The notes below the pieces were generated by a model that saw only the letters and a list, made by a program, of their open reading frames with translations, ran no database searches and was not told the origin of the DNA. 64,000 bases of DNA. Origin: CBDDKZ01 sp965230415 (GTDB lineage Bacteria; Bacteroidota; Bacteroidia; Cytophagales; JAAEPT01). The position numbers were made by a program, and so were the translations under genes. Positions 23,801 through 28,058 of this stretch are shown one piece after another. The number at the start of each line of letters is the position of its first letter. Within the stretch, counting starts at the first letter, position 1. The stretch spans positions 5,208,001-5,272,000 of the forward strand of contig CBDDKZ010000005.1 in the NCBI GenBank assembly GCA_965230415.1, in the 5' to 3' direction.

Positions 23801-23909
23801 CACTCGTATTGGAAACAATAAAATTAATGGCTTTGGACTGGTAACTACATAAAAGAAATAGCATTCCCAAACAGGAATGATGCATAAATCGTTGAAAACT
23901 AAAGCTCAT
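2898..23909 (-). CDS. Giant T9SS surface adhesin, 7003 residues
   Basis: One uninterrupted 21-kb reading frame. Domain order as read: signal peptide 1-27; five modules of parallel beta-helix ending in an Ig-like cap, 28-2339; a short linker with two Cys; an FG-GAP propeller, about 2431-2820; about 43 Ig-like repeats of roughly 91 residues with paired Cys, about 2916-6832; a PKD domain, about 6833-6915; and a CHU_C/type B T9SS C-terminal domain with 'PSAFSPNGDGVND', 6915-7003. Proteins with this tail are exported by T9SS and displayed on the surface or released. The architecture is of the SprB/giant adhesin type, but SprB identity is not claimed. The PorP/SprF-like gene follows after 15 bp and a PorE-like gene is divergent upstream. 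No frameshift is visible. The ligand is unknown; the propeller and Ig stalk suggest cell or surface binding. Confidence 0.93.
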   Translation of the reverse strand: MSFSFQRFMHHSCLGMLFLLCSYQSKAINFIVSNTSGDNIPGSFARAIQDANLNIGIDSILFNIDAGPANQIQVIAPNAVLPTITDPVVIDGESQNRHRSVHDSLYLIAVDGSNIGGTIGLNFQSGSGSSTLLQMRLFDGFDDIIRIEDAPSITVRNCLLGTDATGNTAVGAQSVTGIFISNSTATRVMECIIGNTSSIGVNIESSSDNTTLRSNLIGISKDGTSALDTDGDGVYIGLNTNVEIGGPNVNDGNVIGSVTSNAIEVLIESDLTIRHNIIGVDASLTVDHAVSGEGILMNTCSNCLIEDNIITNTSLGINLADDDCDDVSIQRNSIFNNINEAIEFQTIDVNYGFKPPVIAGIYTAGSDTVAVGKGSPNNSLQLYGTFDDEADKYFDTVHIDSEGDWVKTINGIGGININNITALQDSLSNSSELSAPMSITAPLCDALYVTTDSDDGTCGTLRFAIAFANLNPGPDTIEFDSDYEIYIAMPLDTIFDDSTVIIGDIDGDSIADVAIDGSAMGGGNLLTIMASYTHIDGLMLVNSPSNGIRIEGNANTDNIVTNCMIGVDDGGAAGNGDVGIYIQNSSNNIIGDTAGNGNFIGDNSIGIYVENSFNNYIVGNSIGLDIAGDPYGNSAEGLLLNSSDDNFIGTSNIDGGNIIVANGNGISLTNNSSGNHFFRNNIGVLDDDLTAEPNSGEGLIIDGGSDNVIGDTLDGYGNLIGANGANGIFIRGATATNNIIEGNLIGVAGDDITPLGNTFSGVRIDNGASGTYIEYNRIANNGQSGIAFDMGAAGNEVYESLIYDNTNGAITIVGAGTQNNIGAPVVDSFYVHGADTLISGTADPGAWVQVFTDDAGQGEEYIEGISADAAGDWEINVSGYGLSYLTNLTAMQVESNHASEFSAPLPASIMTVIAVCDTFTVNDTLDVNTCGTLRFAIDQANSLPGPDTIEFNIPYGPTNKVQRITLGSELPLITDTLFIDGVSQNANRGAGLSERLIEIFGDNSVDRAFNFSTGSDESHLTQLVINNFTNEEVLINGADFVIVDSCYIGIDSTGLVDQGIGTYGFRIVNALETIIEGNVIGGNNAGLFVGLNSDSTIIRGNYIGLGVDGNTNLGHNNIGILVNNSDHVMIGGPLFGDENIIANSGGNGIELTNGADSIILLRNVVGLNSTASTAQPNGANGIHIDGSIGTQIGNGVYAARNIISRNASNGISIVNGSHNTSISGNMIGTSSTGLVGRGNNQAGIHVENSLDTEIGTIDINIIADNGVGIELDAGANNAYIYGNNIGLGGDSSTALGNGQGIIITGGSAALIEENNIAFNTVSGIEVGVAASIDNEFHRNSIFDNGGQGITIAAGNENIAPPSISEVIVVGVDTVVYGTSEPNALVQLFADAADEGEFYIDEVKADGAGEWSLKVVGLDAYTAMSIDSLTATQDSSNNTSEFSAPVFATPSTCNPFAVTSTSDANTCGTLRFAIAMGNSNPGIDTIFFAINGGTDSTVQRFLPASPYDTITEGLVFAGQSQNIYRGADSALHLIEISGVLTPGIGLNFAPGADSSHVHQLIVNNWSVIDINLNGVSHSLITNNYLGLDSTGLVDQCTANTSLMLNNAEKNQVIGNLIGGASIDGISLFSADSNAFKGNVIGIGSDLTSAIPNTSRGMLLDNSQGNVIGGDSTEGNLIGHNGLLGIELQNGSVGNSITHNVLGTDTSLALNLANGNVGIYINSGSSENFIAQNIITNHTSNGIEVDGAASIRNKFHNNSIYNNANDGINISNGAQEGITFPIVTDMLVYQNDTIAFGFAYPGDIVQVFADTDDEGEVLIDTVTAGADSSWAMVVTGVAAYGFTNITALKDSAGNTSRFSNSLPIASACNPLIVTDPGNNNTCSTLRFAINFSNSIVGPDTIRFNMVAMGTNIINVPDSLPAITDHGTYIDGDANMDGTADIELNGGSAPIGTNGLLIKASYTTIDHMFIAGFPGDGIRMVGMDSNNVVIGSLIGQNSANNIDGNGRAGIYIENAIKNYIGDTIPGNGNAIVNNLDGVRINNADENRILNNTIGLNFGGASRGNTQHGIFIDGTSNGNHVGGSAPNARNVISSNGNNGIYLSGGNSTLIHNNYIGTNLAGLGARGNGSSGILIDNSPNNQIGSLIPGEGNVITSNSFSGVTISGIGSTDNDVRGNNIGLAMDSVGALSNTLDGIRIDAGVTGTIIDMNNIAFNGQIGVRYLNGSDQNRLFAGSIYANTNGGILRAAGTQNNINPPSLTEINIVGGDTVLIGTSLANATIQVYVDDFNQGAFYIANDVADGAGNWQVVINGYSGFGMDSITATQDDGTRTSAFAAPISTVFVPECNSFDLSLSASGPVVFCMGGQVDLQSNESGANEYLWNNGQSGQVTTITQSGFYWANLYGGGCHVKTDSIYVRVYPQKTNEITVTQLDKHGPGAPTSGSDQFGASIANIGDLDKDGVNDLLIGAPGDDAVGPSAGAAYIHLLMANGAVKQEYKLNSSVTNLGFPQAAGDSFGAGVTALGDFDKDGVLDIAVGVPNFDDGGASTNDFGAIILIAMNTDGTVKTHRVISQTDITNISVGDRFGSSITNIGDIDGDGVTDLAVGASFNDDGGANTGSVWILLMNDDATVKSNFEFENSHALLAGILAPNDRMGTSVSAVGDINKDGVMDIAIGVPGSDNVNSESGTVIIAHLTSSGGVGGVQAINNSSGGFNSELLAGDNFGTAVGPLGDINGNSVPDVIVGATGDDDGAANKGAFYLLSLRGNASVKGEFKVSDSTQNIATTLTNNGNFGSAVTGRFDLDEDGFPEFVVGAMNEGNGAYYILESGLNLVLDTDTAAAMCFSDSLLVNIPDVDSVLVEWFVNGGSQGTEALNDTLFVFYPTGAQIGTNVTINAQVRHAVGGCVVQTTESKVIFVNGEPDNSLIVSNDSICVGQDITTSIQSDAGIAYFLIDRSSGTTLDTIVGDGAQIDFIISGATQDTLFDVLAMDTTTGCSVMLLDSAEIFVTSPPAATFLLSDDEICTGDVANMNLNGTEAGLYYQLRQHSDSTAIDGPYLGTGGPLVFNDTPSDTTEYHVIAIDSAFGCVVEMTDRGIANVKEYADTTGLTPLLNAVVCAGDTLNVPLNATDAALSYNLRWGGDSTNIASLTTEPGNGGTVVLQTIPPADTNYYVHITSATVCEVFYTPKVQVTIAPPITNTISATDPTVCFGDSATITLGTSQSNHIYSLVYVSDTSTMVDGPFGGTDGTPLDFRVLSLTDTNYTVVIEDTINGCIDYNTDPAQLTLEAIPDTSMTLSDTTVCQGETVGLRLSMSYTNVAYDWYLEDSTFITNYSSGTGGVLTHNHLADTSVSYFVVATNNFGLNCNAVVGDSAIVAVNPNPVVAGMTVTGGDFCENDTAFVTISASSLTHHYQLRYLGDSSDISPLTFVQGNGGALSIGFVPSPGTTDVVVFAENNPGPACGVYMPDSARVRTINLPDNSMSLTDPAICSGDEAVITLANSFNDHTYTLVRQSDSSVVDGPFGGTNGSTIDFRETLTSDENYTVLIIDTLSTCRNYTLDGAFVTVDTLPLSPFTLNDVTICNTDDTIISLNGSVTGIDYILRLHADSSELDTLAGTGSALDFTVSPSVSTTYHILAQNPSGTMCAVQLAGTGTVTVNPLPDTTFTLSGPGMVCESDTAAVIINPSLTGLTYQLRAISDSSTVSTFVNGDGGPVSLEFVAASSASFVVYVRDLGTNCENYHSDSATLNMVNYPDTSLVITDPRVCESDSAYLTLPVSVAGFTYELQAADSSTIAIKVSTGAPMNYGIANAVDADYLLLITDPTSTCVVYNNDIGEVRVDTLPDHNFLLSDPTVCIGDSASLTINNSVVGISYLLQTHADSSSVLDTVAGTGGPIIFDSVFPPDTTMYHVISIDDATGCDVQLADLGTVNTLSNPDPDASSLSNSFACIGDSGVVTVSPTSDFYTYTLKRLSDDVLVGGPADGSTIGGDVTFNVGPTDTTEYYVTVTDTLAFCSNNLNDTATLAIINLPDANVDLSDPNTCENDSTDLVITTPATGYTYYLIRASDSLLVDSLSGANTVDSLRVFTTINDAYYLHIVDDVYSCINTSNDSGFVTIDTLPDHPFLLDDPQVCPDVQSYIELDNSVIGVSYALYNDANDTLVSGPLPGDGDSLTFNIGVSPLVPVNYYVIATNTATSCDVRLADMGMLSMAPLPDMTHDILGETVCSDEVGFVTLTTSDSGIFYQAYRIGDDTFLETPIQSLGDSMFFEIQPSPHFDYLIRATGTCSVFLEDTVQMQYLEPAHKGFFFSSNLVCEGDSATLSIPWTFNYMTYQVVDNADSSAVGPAKVGFGGPGLSFNVPAVMGREYQFYVINNNNNCQGYAGFIHTMVTDTIPVSSFTLSDPSICPNQDSSIILSGSVNGINYALVNAVEDTIQQFTGDGNPYTFTNITSDTSTIYLVRAYNPVTECSGEFADTSFLTVIPPPDPTHEIIGDSICDNAQATITLNTSDVGVVYELMFMDTTSVPIAPDTSVGGVLTFDFNPDSTGYFRVKATESCSSILDDTAFVYMDSPIDSTLSITDTRVCFDEVAFFELSGTMPGFNYQLRRASDHIPVDIPRRDDLATGSVTLQTIADSTRFLEVLITNDLLACTQINDSLAFMEVDTLPINDFDVQSITVCPNYDTSLAMSSSISGIKYVLQTHDDSVSVSDTLLGTGGPLLFEGVQTPVQRDYHVMAIDTVTGCSGQIDSVGRVFVRPLPDTVALVASSAVICFGESVNLTLGGTNGQNSYSMFDAQDTINPIYAGILGGGSLNFNVSPLDTTVYRYYVEDNITGCGLFTQAPKISRVNVIPAPDTTLSVIDDEICIGDTGSIQILNTDPGHTYSLRYMHDSSLVAFSGASATSTGGTLVLEDIPTMDSNYVVLITDANSCQYYNDSAASITVNELPVASGVLSDPVLCPEADTVITLSGTNIGFEYYLRDDVNDTIASDTVLGNNGIVDIPYTAPGISTNYYAIVRDPGTTCEAAVSGDLSIVTIQPLPSIAGLTAVSDDICHNDNAVIGIGTSINAYSYSLFEVQDSITPVAIDTGNGGLLNFTVSPFDTTDYIYYITDLGTTCGLFTNEISTVNVIPSPDTSYTLSDPSICDGGSAEIVLDTTYDSSIRYTLLFTSTMTSVGPGYIRTGINDSMTFSVSPVTTTSYSLLIEDLVTTCSAINPDTALVIVDTLPLSNFTIEDVDFCPGQDTVIALSNSVSGVGYVLQNAATDTSVTDTLMGNGLPLSFAIDPMITTNYHIVAIDTFSGCSVQFVDTAIATQQPLPDSTLSILGDTVCFGASASVSIPSSQALNYTLVRVFDNTVVDNQNSAGGPFNFTVNTDSLTTYRVEATLGICTVNMNDTAQVHVIPALDTNLPITDNEACFGDSTSITLSSIQAGMAYSLIRVSDNALMSGPHTGAIDSVNFEFEPVATDDYEVIITDTTIGCTDTNLNTSNVVVNPLPSDPFTLNDLLICPGQDTVITLNGSRDYVSYTLTDIVNGVVGSPVKGTNGAIDFPIAPFTYTQYTILAMDTTTGCDVLLADTGEVNMQSAPDVNFAVVDDTVCLGAVAQIILPTSEAGVQYSLVSMSDSSIVNGNGPFTGGGSVTFNVTANKDSAYLVLADNGCQLALNDTAWARIYPPIDTNLTFSDTVVCSGDSAEITINPTSAPFSYMLYKVGSPNTNLGTFNDQGGQITFDILPDVNDTSYYIVRISDLNCTALNTDTAVVIAKPLPDDNPVLSAVTICERDTAQIVLNNSFVSTVYTLRDDNDTLHLDINGVNGPLSFDVVPDTTTRYIVEAGLDQCFISLDTTVVTVNPAPIDTFTLTDLELCSNTSDTVFLSGSQSGVNYTLAAVNGNIAPQSLTGNGAALAFVINVDTASSTLQLTATDAFGCSSIIRDTANIRVFGPPSDNVQWSDDSICLGETARLFSTNTELGVTYFLQDASSVIIDSVPGSVGTVELNYTGTTNETFTVIAINDSAGCTTTLSDQPSVVVSPLPNTNLRVVGDSVCTGDSAYVEIDPTTTNVNYFIYNETTSALVGNPAGYPGNGALITMPFLPVVSDDYFIEAVNEFACVDTLVNRAHVHLKPLPNFTLELVPEAVCGSAQARVGVVNSEIGVNYQLENMLGLTQSTNLGLGFGDTLWMNVIDTLETRFRVYASLNNCGGFMLDTAVLIRDSLPLNNLTVSDPVVCAGISGNIEVNSSQSGVAYSLFDVSNDTLVAGPVPGNDTTIAFTITTVVPKQYYVVAQGANGCSVSLLDQANVDTTAGPDVTLTVLSPGDICAGDSALITVMGTEVGYDYLLVDVSTGDTVTDFRGDGSNRDFNVAPLLSTTYDIRVRIPGGVCGATLTNQAFVVVNPLPDVAISLSATPICENELAVVTGTGTSLSSQQYILFNPDNGAVIDTAFGNGSNLLFEFVADSTISLQMMATDIITSCVDTNVQVITQVVSPIPLDNIIAPEVNLCSGSTAEVTIENATIGMNYQLLRDGVPFGPVDVAGSPTLTFTASVDEAMTLHVEAIRPPANCALLMSDSIIITEVPAPLNTLRATADTICLGGVGTVTVENTNSIVNYSLVDLSTNSSVSTLPGNGGNLIFGNLSGYTSTTSFEVRALHTVSNCEVVLEDTPLLVVGLGIQNPGTAVVANPICSGEAAAITISNSETSVSYQLEDLSGIRLFGPVSGNGGDLTFNIPADSIFSTVSYQILGVGDVGGCSAYLSTNPTINVVTAPRADISVFDTTVCDGVRASVRLGSSELNVNYFAVGDFGSIPVSDRISGTGGELLIPINQIGNGDYLIMAELNGGSCVTELDQGATVFMDGGPIAEFSMNSSSVSVGGTIAFSNESSDATSLAWDFGQEGDDDTSTEENPEFTFDEAGNYDVQLAIVNENGCRDTIVKPVIVSNSWAIPSAFSPNGDGVNDFFWVIGGVIEYELHVFNKWGQELFSTTTQSVGWDGTFNGEEQQDGVYIYTFRGKDIDGRPIEVSGDVTLVR
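2901..3167 (-). other. Type B T9SS C-terminal sorting domain
   Basis: The last 89 residues of the giant adhesin carry 'IPSAFSPNGDGVNDFF', 'YELHVFNKWGQELF', 'WDGTFNGEEQQDGVYIYTF' and a final 'SGDVTLVR'. This is the gliding motility-associated (CHU_C) C-terminal domain that targets proteins to the type IX system and, in the type B class, is served by a SprF/PorP partner. Confidence 0.93.
3414..15164 (-). repeat. About 43 Ig-like repeats in giant adhesin
   Basis: Residues about 2916-6832 are a tandem array of units averaging 91 residues. Each begins with a pattern like 'LPD....LSDP.(V/I)C.GD.A.(I/L).L', continues with '..Y.L.....', and has a second Cys near the end ('..C.......V.V.PLPD'). I counted 43 start motifs by eye. 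Units 2-31 follow a three-unit order (A-B-C) with a period of about 275 residues or 824 bp; units 32-43 do not. The array probably forms a long extracellular stalk. Confidence 0.85.
15450..16619 (-). repeat. FG-GAP propeller repeats in giant adhesin
   Basis: Residues about 2431-2820 contain about six FG-GAP units of roughly 60 residues. Examples are 'DQFGASIANIGDLDKDGVND', 'DSFGAGVTALGDFDKDGVLD', 'DRFGSSITNIGDIDGDGVTD', 'DRMGTSVSAVGDINKDGVMD', 'DNFGTAVGPLGDINGNSVPD' and a weaker last one. Most have a D-x-D/N-x-D/N-G calcium loop. This is the integrin-alpha-type beta-propeller, here placed between the beta-helix modules and the Ig-like stalk. Confidence 0.9.
16892..23828 (-). repeat. Five tandem beta-helix plus Ig-cap modules
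   Basis: Residues about 28-2339 of the giant adhesin hold five modules of 414-534 residues, starting near residues 28, 444, 917, 1451 and 1865. Modules 2-5 open with a 'C(D/N)..xVT......TC.TLRFAI..(A/S)N....G.DTI.F' segment; module 1 has a Cys-free version. Many Asn-rich beta-helix coils follow ('N.IG...G...GN...GI.I..S....IG'). Each module closes with an Ig-like piece containing a '.DTV..G...P...VQ.(F/Y).D..(D/Q)(E/Q)G..(Y/L)I' core and ending in 'T(A/S).(F/L)(S/A).P'. The modules are diverged in sequence, so the duplications are not recent. Confidence 0.85.
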
Positions 23910-24139
23910 TGACTATTCTTTGGTTTAGAAACTACATGTAATTAAATTAGTATACGTGAATTTGCTCATCCAGTTTTTTTAGCGATTCAACGAAAGTATA
24001 AAACCCCGATTTTAAGGGATAGTTACATGTATTAAAGACAACCAAATAGCACATTTTTACGTTAGGCCTATTTATGAATAGGTATTTATACAATAAAAAT
24101 TATGATTGAAATTGTATAAGTAGAAAAGTTAAGCCTTGT
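23910..24139. promoter_or_regulatory. Divergent promoter region adhesin / PorE-like gene
   Basis: This 230-bp gap separates two divergently transcribed T9SS-type genes and must hold both promoters. On the minus strand there is a near -7 box TACTTTCG at 23998-23991 (consensus TAnnTTTG, one mismatch); the same 8-mer occurs upstream of the MBOAT gene at 1685-1678. A perfect TACATGTA palindrome occurs twice, at 23933-23940 and 24024-24031, 91 bp apart, both followed by similar AT-rich bases. I found no clear -33 element, so the assignment is tentative. Confidence 0.35.
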
Positions 24140-26914
24140 ATGCGTAATAGCACATTAATTTCGTCTAAACCTGTGATAAAGCCTGTTAAGGAGTGGTTAG
24201 TTTTAATCCTTTTTTCAATAATTACCCTTAAATCGGTCGCTCAGGTAAAAATCACATTGAAGTCTGGTGATTCTGAAACGGTGAAGGAAGACCGCAAAAC
24301 CTTGAATCAAGCTAATTATTTCTTTGATACCGAACAATTCCAGCAGGCACTGGAATTATACCTGCCCCTTCATGAAACATATCCCAGCAATCCAGGCTTA
24401 AATTATGCCATTGCCGAGAGTTACATAAAGTCTTACCCCAAATACAAAGCTTATTTCTACTTTAACAGAGCCTATAATTGGGAGCCCAAACTTACAGATG
24501 AAATATTGTACTACCTCGCTTTGAGTAGCCAGGCTAATTTAGAGTTCGACCGGGCCATTGACTTCTATCGTCAATTTAAAAAGGAAAGTGTAATTGGAAG
24601 GGACCCTGAATGGGAATCTGAAGTATCAAAAAGAATTGAAGAGTGTAAAAACGGAAAAGAGCTGGTAAGCAAGCCTGTAAATGTAAAAATTGAGAACTTA
24701 GGCCCGGAGCTGAACTCCAAATTTGCCGATTATCATCCTTACTTTTTAAAAGGTGATTCAACGATCTTGTTTACATCCAGAAGGGAATCATCCAGAGGCG
24801 GGGAAGTAGATATAGATGACAATCAATATTTTGAAGATGTATTAACGGCCGTATTAAGTGCAGACTCCGTATGGTCCAGTCCTGAAAAATTTGATAAAAA
24901 CACTTCCAATCATGATGCACTTGTTGGCATATCACATGATGAAACTACATTGATCATGTACAAAGGATCCAAAAACGGAGGTGACTTGTATTTAACGACT
25001 AAAAGTAGTAGTGGCTACTCATCAGCCAAAGCGCTGCCTAAAACAATTAACACCACCTATTCTGAGACATCGGCGTGTTTCTCACCCGGAGGAGATACCA
25101 TCTACTTTGTTAGTAATACACCTAAGAACTCTGAAGGTGGTAAGGATATTTTTATGAGCACAAAGACCGCCGACGGGGAATGGGGAGAAGCTGTGAACCT
25201 TGGAAAAACCATTAATACACCTTACGATGAAGATGCCGTTGCCATATCTCCAGACGGAAAAACATTATACTTTAGCTCAAAAGGTCATAATACCATGGGA
25301 GGATATGACATTTTCAGTTCTTCATTGGCAAATAACAGGTGGCAAAAACCTGAAAATATGGGGTTCCCTATTAATAACGCTGATGACAATGCCTTTTTCA
25401 CCAAGTCCGAAACGATTGAGGACGTTGGTTATTTTACTACTACACGAGAAGACAGCTACGGTGATTTGGACAATTACAAAGTCACTTTTCTACCAGACAC
25501 TATGTTTACAGTCTCCGGTGTGGGACCTGCCAACACCTGGTTTTATGCAACAGATGCCGAAGGTAACATCATAGACTCGGTTCTTTCAGATGCAAACGGA
25601 AATTTCCGCTTCAAAAAACTAATTACCGACCCTAATATGGTGGTAATGATTGAGGAAGGTAATGACGGAGCCTATATTGGTATCGATTACAGTGATAGTA
25701 AAGGTAATATAGTTGATTCATTTAACTCTAAGGAACATAGCTCTCGATTCAGGTATAAACAATTAAACCTCGAAGCCGGCGAACGTGAATTCCTAGCCAA
25801 TAGTGATGACGGCACGTGGGTAATCACCGAAGATGAACACCCAAGGCTTAAGATGATTGAAGGTAGAGCGGCACCTCGTACGTGGATAAGACTCGTTGAT
25901 GAAAATGGTTATGTGATAGATTCCGTTTTAACAGACGAGAACGGGAATTTTACATTTAATAAATTACCGGGAAATCATAAATTCAGATTTTTACTGGATG
26001 GTGACGAGGGGCAAATGGTAGAGGTAGATTTCATCGACCAAAATGGTGAAAAGATGAAACAAATTGACAACCAGTCGAACGGCGGCTTCTTCAAATACAA
26101 GACTATAGGTAGCGAATTTGCCGAAAGATCTTTACTGGAAAACGATGATGAAGGGCAATGGGCACTTTCCATAGAGGAACACCCCCGCCTTAAAATGATA
26201 AAAGGTACCGGGTCTCCTCGGCGATGGATCAAGCTCATAGACGAAAATGGGTTTGTGGTAGACTCTGTACAGGTAGATGAAAATGGGAACTTTGCTTTTA
26301 AGCAACTTCCTGCCAATCATAAATTCAGGTTTTTGGTCGATGGTAATGAGGGTGACATGGTCACAGTGGAATTCATAGACGAAAATGGGAATGTCATGAA
26401 GAACATCGACAATCAATCTAACCACCTTTATTTCAAATACCAGACCATTAACACCGATTACGCAGCCCGGGAAGATCTCGACGCTGAAGACAGTGGCAGC
26501 TTTCAAAATGAAGATGAACCTGATTTTGAAAATTCAGAAGCCTCACGTCCAAGCGGAATGGACGAACTGGGATTACGTGGTCTCTTAGCGCAATCACCTG
26601 CTATAAAAATTGATCGCAGCAACTATGACAAGTTCTTTAGTAAGTACGGCACTTCTACCAATGATTTAATATTCCGGGTACAGGTTGGTGCTTATTATAA
26701 CCCCCGTCCTGGTCTGTTGGACTTTTTGAATGAATTGGGGGAAGTGAATTCCAAAGTGGTGAACGGGCTAACCAAATTTCTACTTGGCGATTCTTTTAAT
26801 CAATTGCGCCCGGCTGAAATACTACGTATAGCCGCATATACTAATGGCATAGACGATGCCTTTATTGCCGTTTACGAAGGCAACAAACGCATTGGTGTAA
26901 TCATGTTCGAATAA
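24140..26914 (+). CDS. PorE-like TPR/PD40 envelope protein with SPOR-like tail
   Basis: A 924-residue exported protein. A basic N-terminus and hydrophobic segment (about 17-35, ending 'SVAQ') form the signal. Residues about 50-180 look like TPR helices; 190-450 carry PD40/WD40-like strands with 'SPGGDTIYFVSN' and 'SPDGKTLYFSSKG'; 455-780 hold three related 110-residue units with 'DENG..(I/V)DSV..DENGNF.F..LP'; and 845-924 end in a 'FRVQVGAY...' domain that resembles SPOR. The TPR-PD40-regulatory order matches PorE, the T9SS protein that bridges to peptidoglycan, but the expected OmpA-like C-terminus is absent and a SPOR-like domain (also a peptidoglycan-binding fold) takes its place. It is divergent from the giant adhesin, so a role in anchoring or energising that secretion machine is inferred. 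Confidence 0.75.
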   Translation: MRNSTLISSKPVIKPVKEWLVLILFSIITLKSVAQVKITLKSGDSETVKEDRKTLNQANYFFDTEQFQQALELYLPLHETYPSNPGLNYAIAESYIKSYPKYKAYFYFNRAYNWEPKLTDEILYYLALSSQANLEFDRAIDFYRQFKKESVIGRDPEWESEVSKRIEECKNGKELVSKPVNVKIENLGPELNSKFADYHPYFLKGDSTILFTSRRESSRGGEVDIDDNQYFEDVLTAVLSADSVWSSPEKFDKNTSNHDALVGISHDETTLIMYKGSKNGGDLYLTTKSSSGYSSAKALPKTINTTYSETSACFSPGGDTIYFVSNTPKNSEGGKDIFMSTKTADGEWGEAVNLGKTINTPYDEDAVAISPDGKTLYFSSKGHNTMGGYDIFSSSLANNRWQKPENMGFPINNADDNAFFTKSETIEDVGYFTTTREDSYGDLDNYKVTFLPDTMFTVSGVGPANTWFYATDAEGNIIDSVLSDANGNFRFKKLITDPNMVVMIEEGNDGAYIGIDYSDSKGNIVDSFNSKEHSSRFRYKQLNLEAGEREFLANSDDGTWVITEDEHPRLKMIEGRAAPRTWIRLVDENGYVIDSVLTDENGNFTFNKLPGNHKFRFLLDGDEGQMVEVDFIDQNGEKMKQIDNQSNGGFFKYKTIGSEFAERSLLENDDEGQWALSIEEHPRLKMIKGTGSPRRWIKLIDENGFVVDSVQVDENGNFAFKQLPANHKFRFLVDGNEGDMVTVEFIDENGNVMKNIDNQSNHLYFKYQTINTDYAAREDLDAEDSGSFQNEDEPDFENSEASRPSGMDELGLRGLLAQSPAIKIDRSNYDKFFSKYGTSTNDLIFRVQVGAYYNPRPGLLDFLNELGEVNSKVVNGLTKFLLGDSFNQLRPAEILRIAAYTNGIDDAFIAVYEGNKRIGVIMFE
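25505..26470 (+). repeat. Three 111-residue internal repeats
   Basis: Within the PorE-like gene three units start near 25505, 25842 and 26178, a period of about 335 bp. Units 2 and 3 are strongly similar even in DNA, sharing 'EHPRLKMI.G', '(D/E)ENG(Y/F)V(I/V)DSV' and 'NHKFRFL.DG.EG.MV.V'. Unit 1 is more diverged. This implies a recent duplication of the last unit. Confidence 0.85.
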
Positions 26915-26945
26915 AATTGAATGTATAAGCCTAAATGACATTAGT

Positions 26946-27761
26946 TTAGTGCTTATAACGATCCTCAAAGCGGCCTTTTTTATGCACATGCGGACTTTTG
27001 AAAAACACCCATTCTGTCCAGTCGGCATCTGTATTTCCACAGTAATCAATCAAACGAAAGCGAATTTTATAATCATGATTGATTTCGAACGTAAAAGCAC
27101 CTGAATTATTAGCATGTCCCGCCTGAAGAATGCCACCTTCAAAGGTGGTAAGTATGTATGTAGCCCTTTTATTTCTTGTCACGTCGATTAACTCGGCATA
27201 CACCCACAAACCACTCTGATCCTCCACATGAAGTTTAAAACTGGCCATAGAAGAAGCGCCGCTCCCCTTCCAGATAACATCTGTACTAACAAGATGAGAA
27301 TTCCCTATCCATCGGGGTATCACTTTGTCACTGCCTTCTTTAATTGTCCATGAAAAATAGTTATACTTCTTTACATCAGCATCCCACCATGTCACTTCTT
27401 TAGCCTTGTTTTCATCTCCTTCATGCATCATGAGTGTGTACTTACCCCCCACAGACATAAGTCCCAAAGGACGTAACAATATCTGAATAACATTTAGCAT
27501 TCCCATATGACGTTCAATAACCATCATTTTTACCTTATGCCCTCCTTCAGACTGCAAAAACAAATACCTGCTTTGATCAAAGCTTTTAATCGTTTCGATA
27601 TCCACGCCGGTACCCTCCAACAGGATACAAGAATTTTGTAGAATTGTTTTTTTGGCAGGATATGCCTTAAAATTATTCTTCGGAATGACGGCACTTTGAT
27701 TCTGCGCGTAAAGTGAAATTGATAATAAAACACAAAAAAGTAATGAATATGTTCTTCTCAT
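26946..27761 (-). CDS. Exported protein of unknown function
   Basis: A 271-residue protein I do not recognise. Residues 1-20 are a clear signal peptide ('MRRTYSLLFCVLLSISLYAQ'). The mature part is rich in aromatic residues and predicted strands, has 'WWDADVKKYNYFSW' in the middle and an 'LIDYCGNTDADWTEWVFF' segment near the end, and finishes with a His/Lys-rich tail ('SPHVHKKGRFEDRYKH'). No catalytic motif stands out. It is convergent with the PorE-like gene (31-bp gap) and stands alone on its strand. A periplasmic or surface location is inferred from the signal peptide only. Confidence 0.8.
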   Translation of the reverse strand: MRRTYSLLFCVLLSISLYAQNQSAVIPKNNFKAYPAKKTILQNSCILLEGTGVDIETIKSFDQSRYLFLQSEGGHKVKMMVIERHMGMLNVIQILLRPLGLMSVGGKYTLMMHEGDENKAKEVTWWDADVKKYNYFSWTIKEGSDKVIPRWIGNSHLVSTDVIWKGSGASSMASFKLHVEDQSGLWVYAELIDVTRNKRATYILTTFEGGILQAGHANNSGAFTFEINHDYKIRFRLIDYCGNTDADWTEWVFFKSPHVHKKGRFEDRYKH

Positions 27762-28058
27762 CTGGTTCTGATATGATTACTTACAATGTAGTTTATTACA
27801 AAGTTAAACCATTTTCCCATGCATACAATTGCATTTTGTTTTCGACCAGTTCAATAACAAATGGTGTAAATGCATTTTCTGACTAAAATCATATACAAGC
27901 TTCATCCTGAATCGAAACATCAAAAACAACACAACAAGCACATTATCAATGATTTAAACAAAATAATGCATTTATCAGAAACAATACATATTCTTTTCTG
28001 CAAAAAAGCATAGATCGCTTAGCAGATCTGACCTACCTTTTGCAAAAAACAAACTAAT

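Noticed and set aside
23933..24031. Two TACATGTA palindromes 91 bp apart as a designed operator pair
   Set aside because: An 8-bp palindrome occurring twice in AT-rich DNA is weak evidence; no known regulator motif fits.
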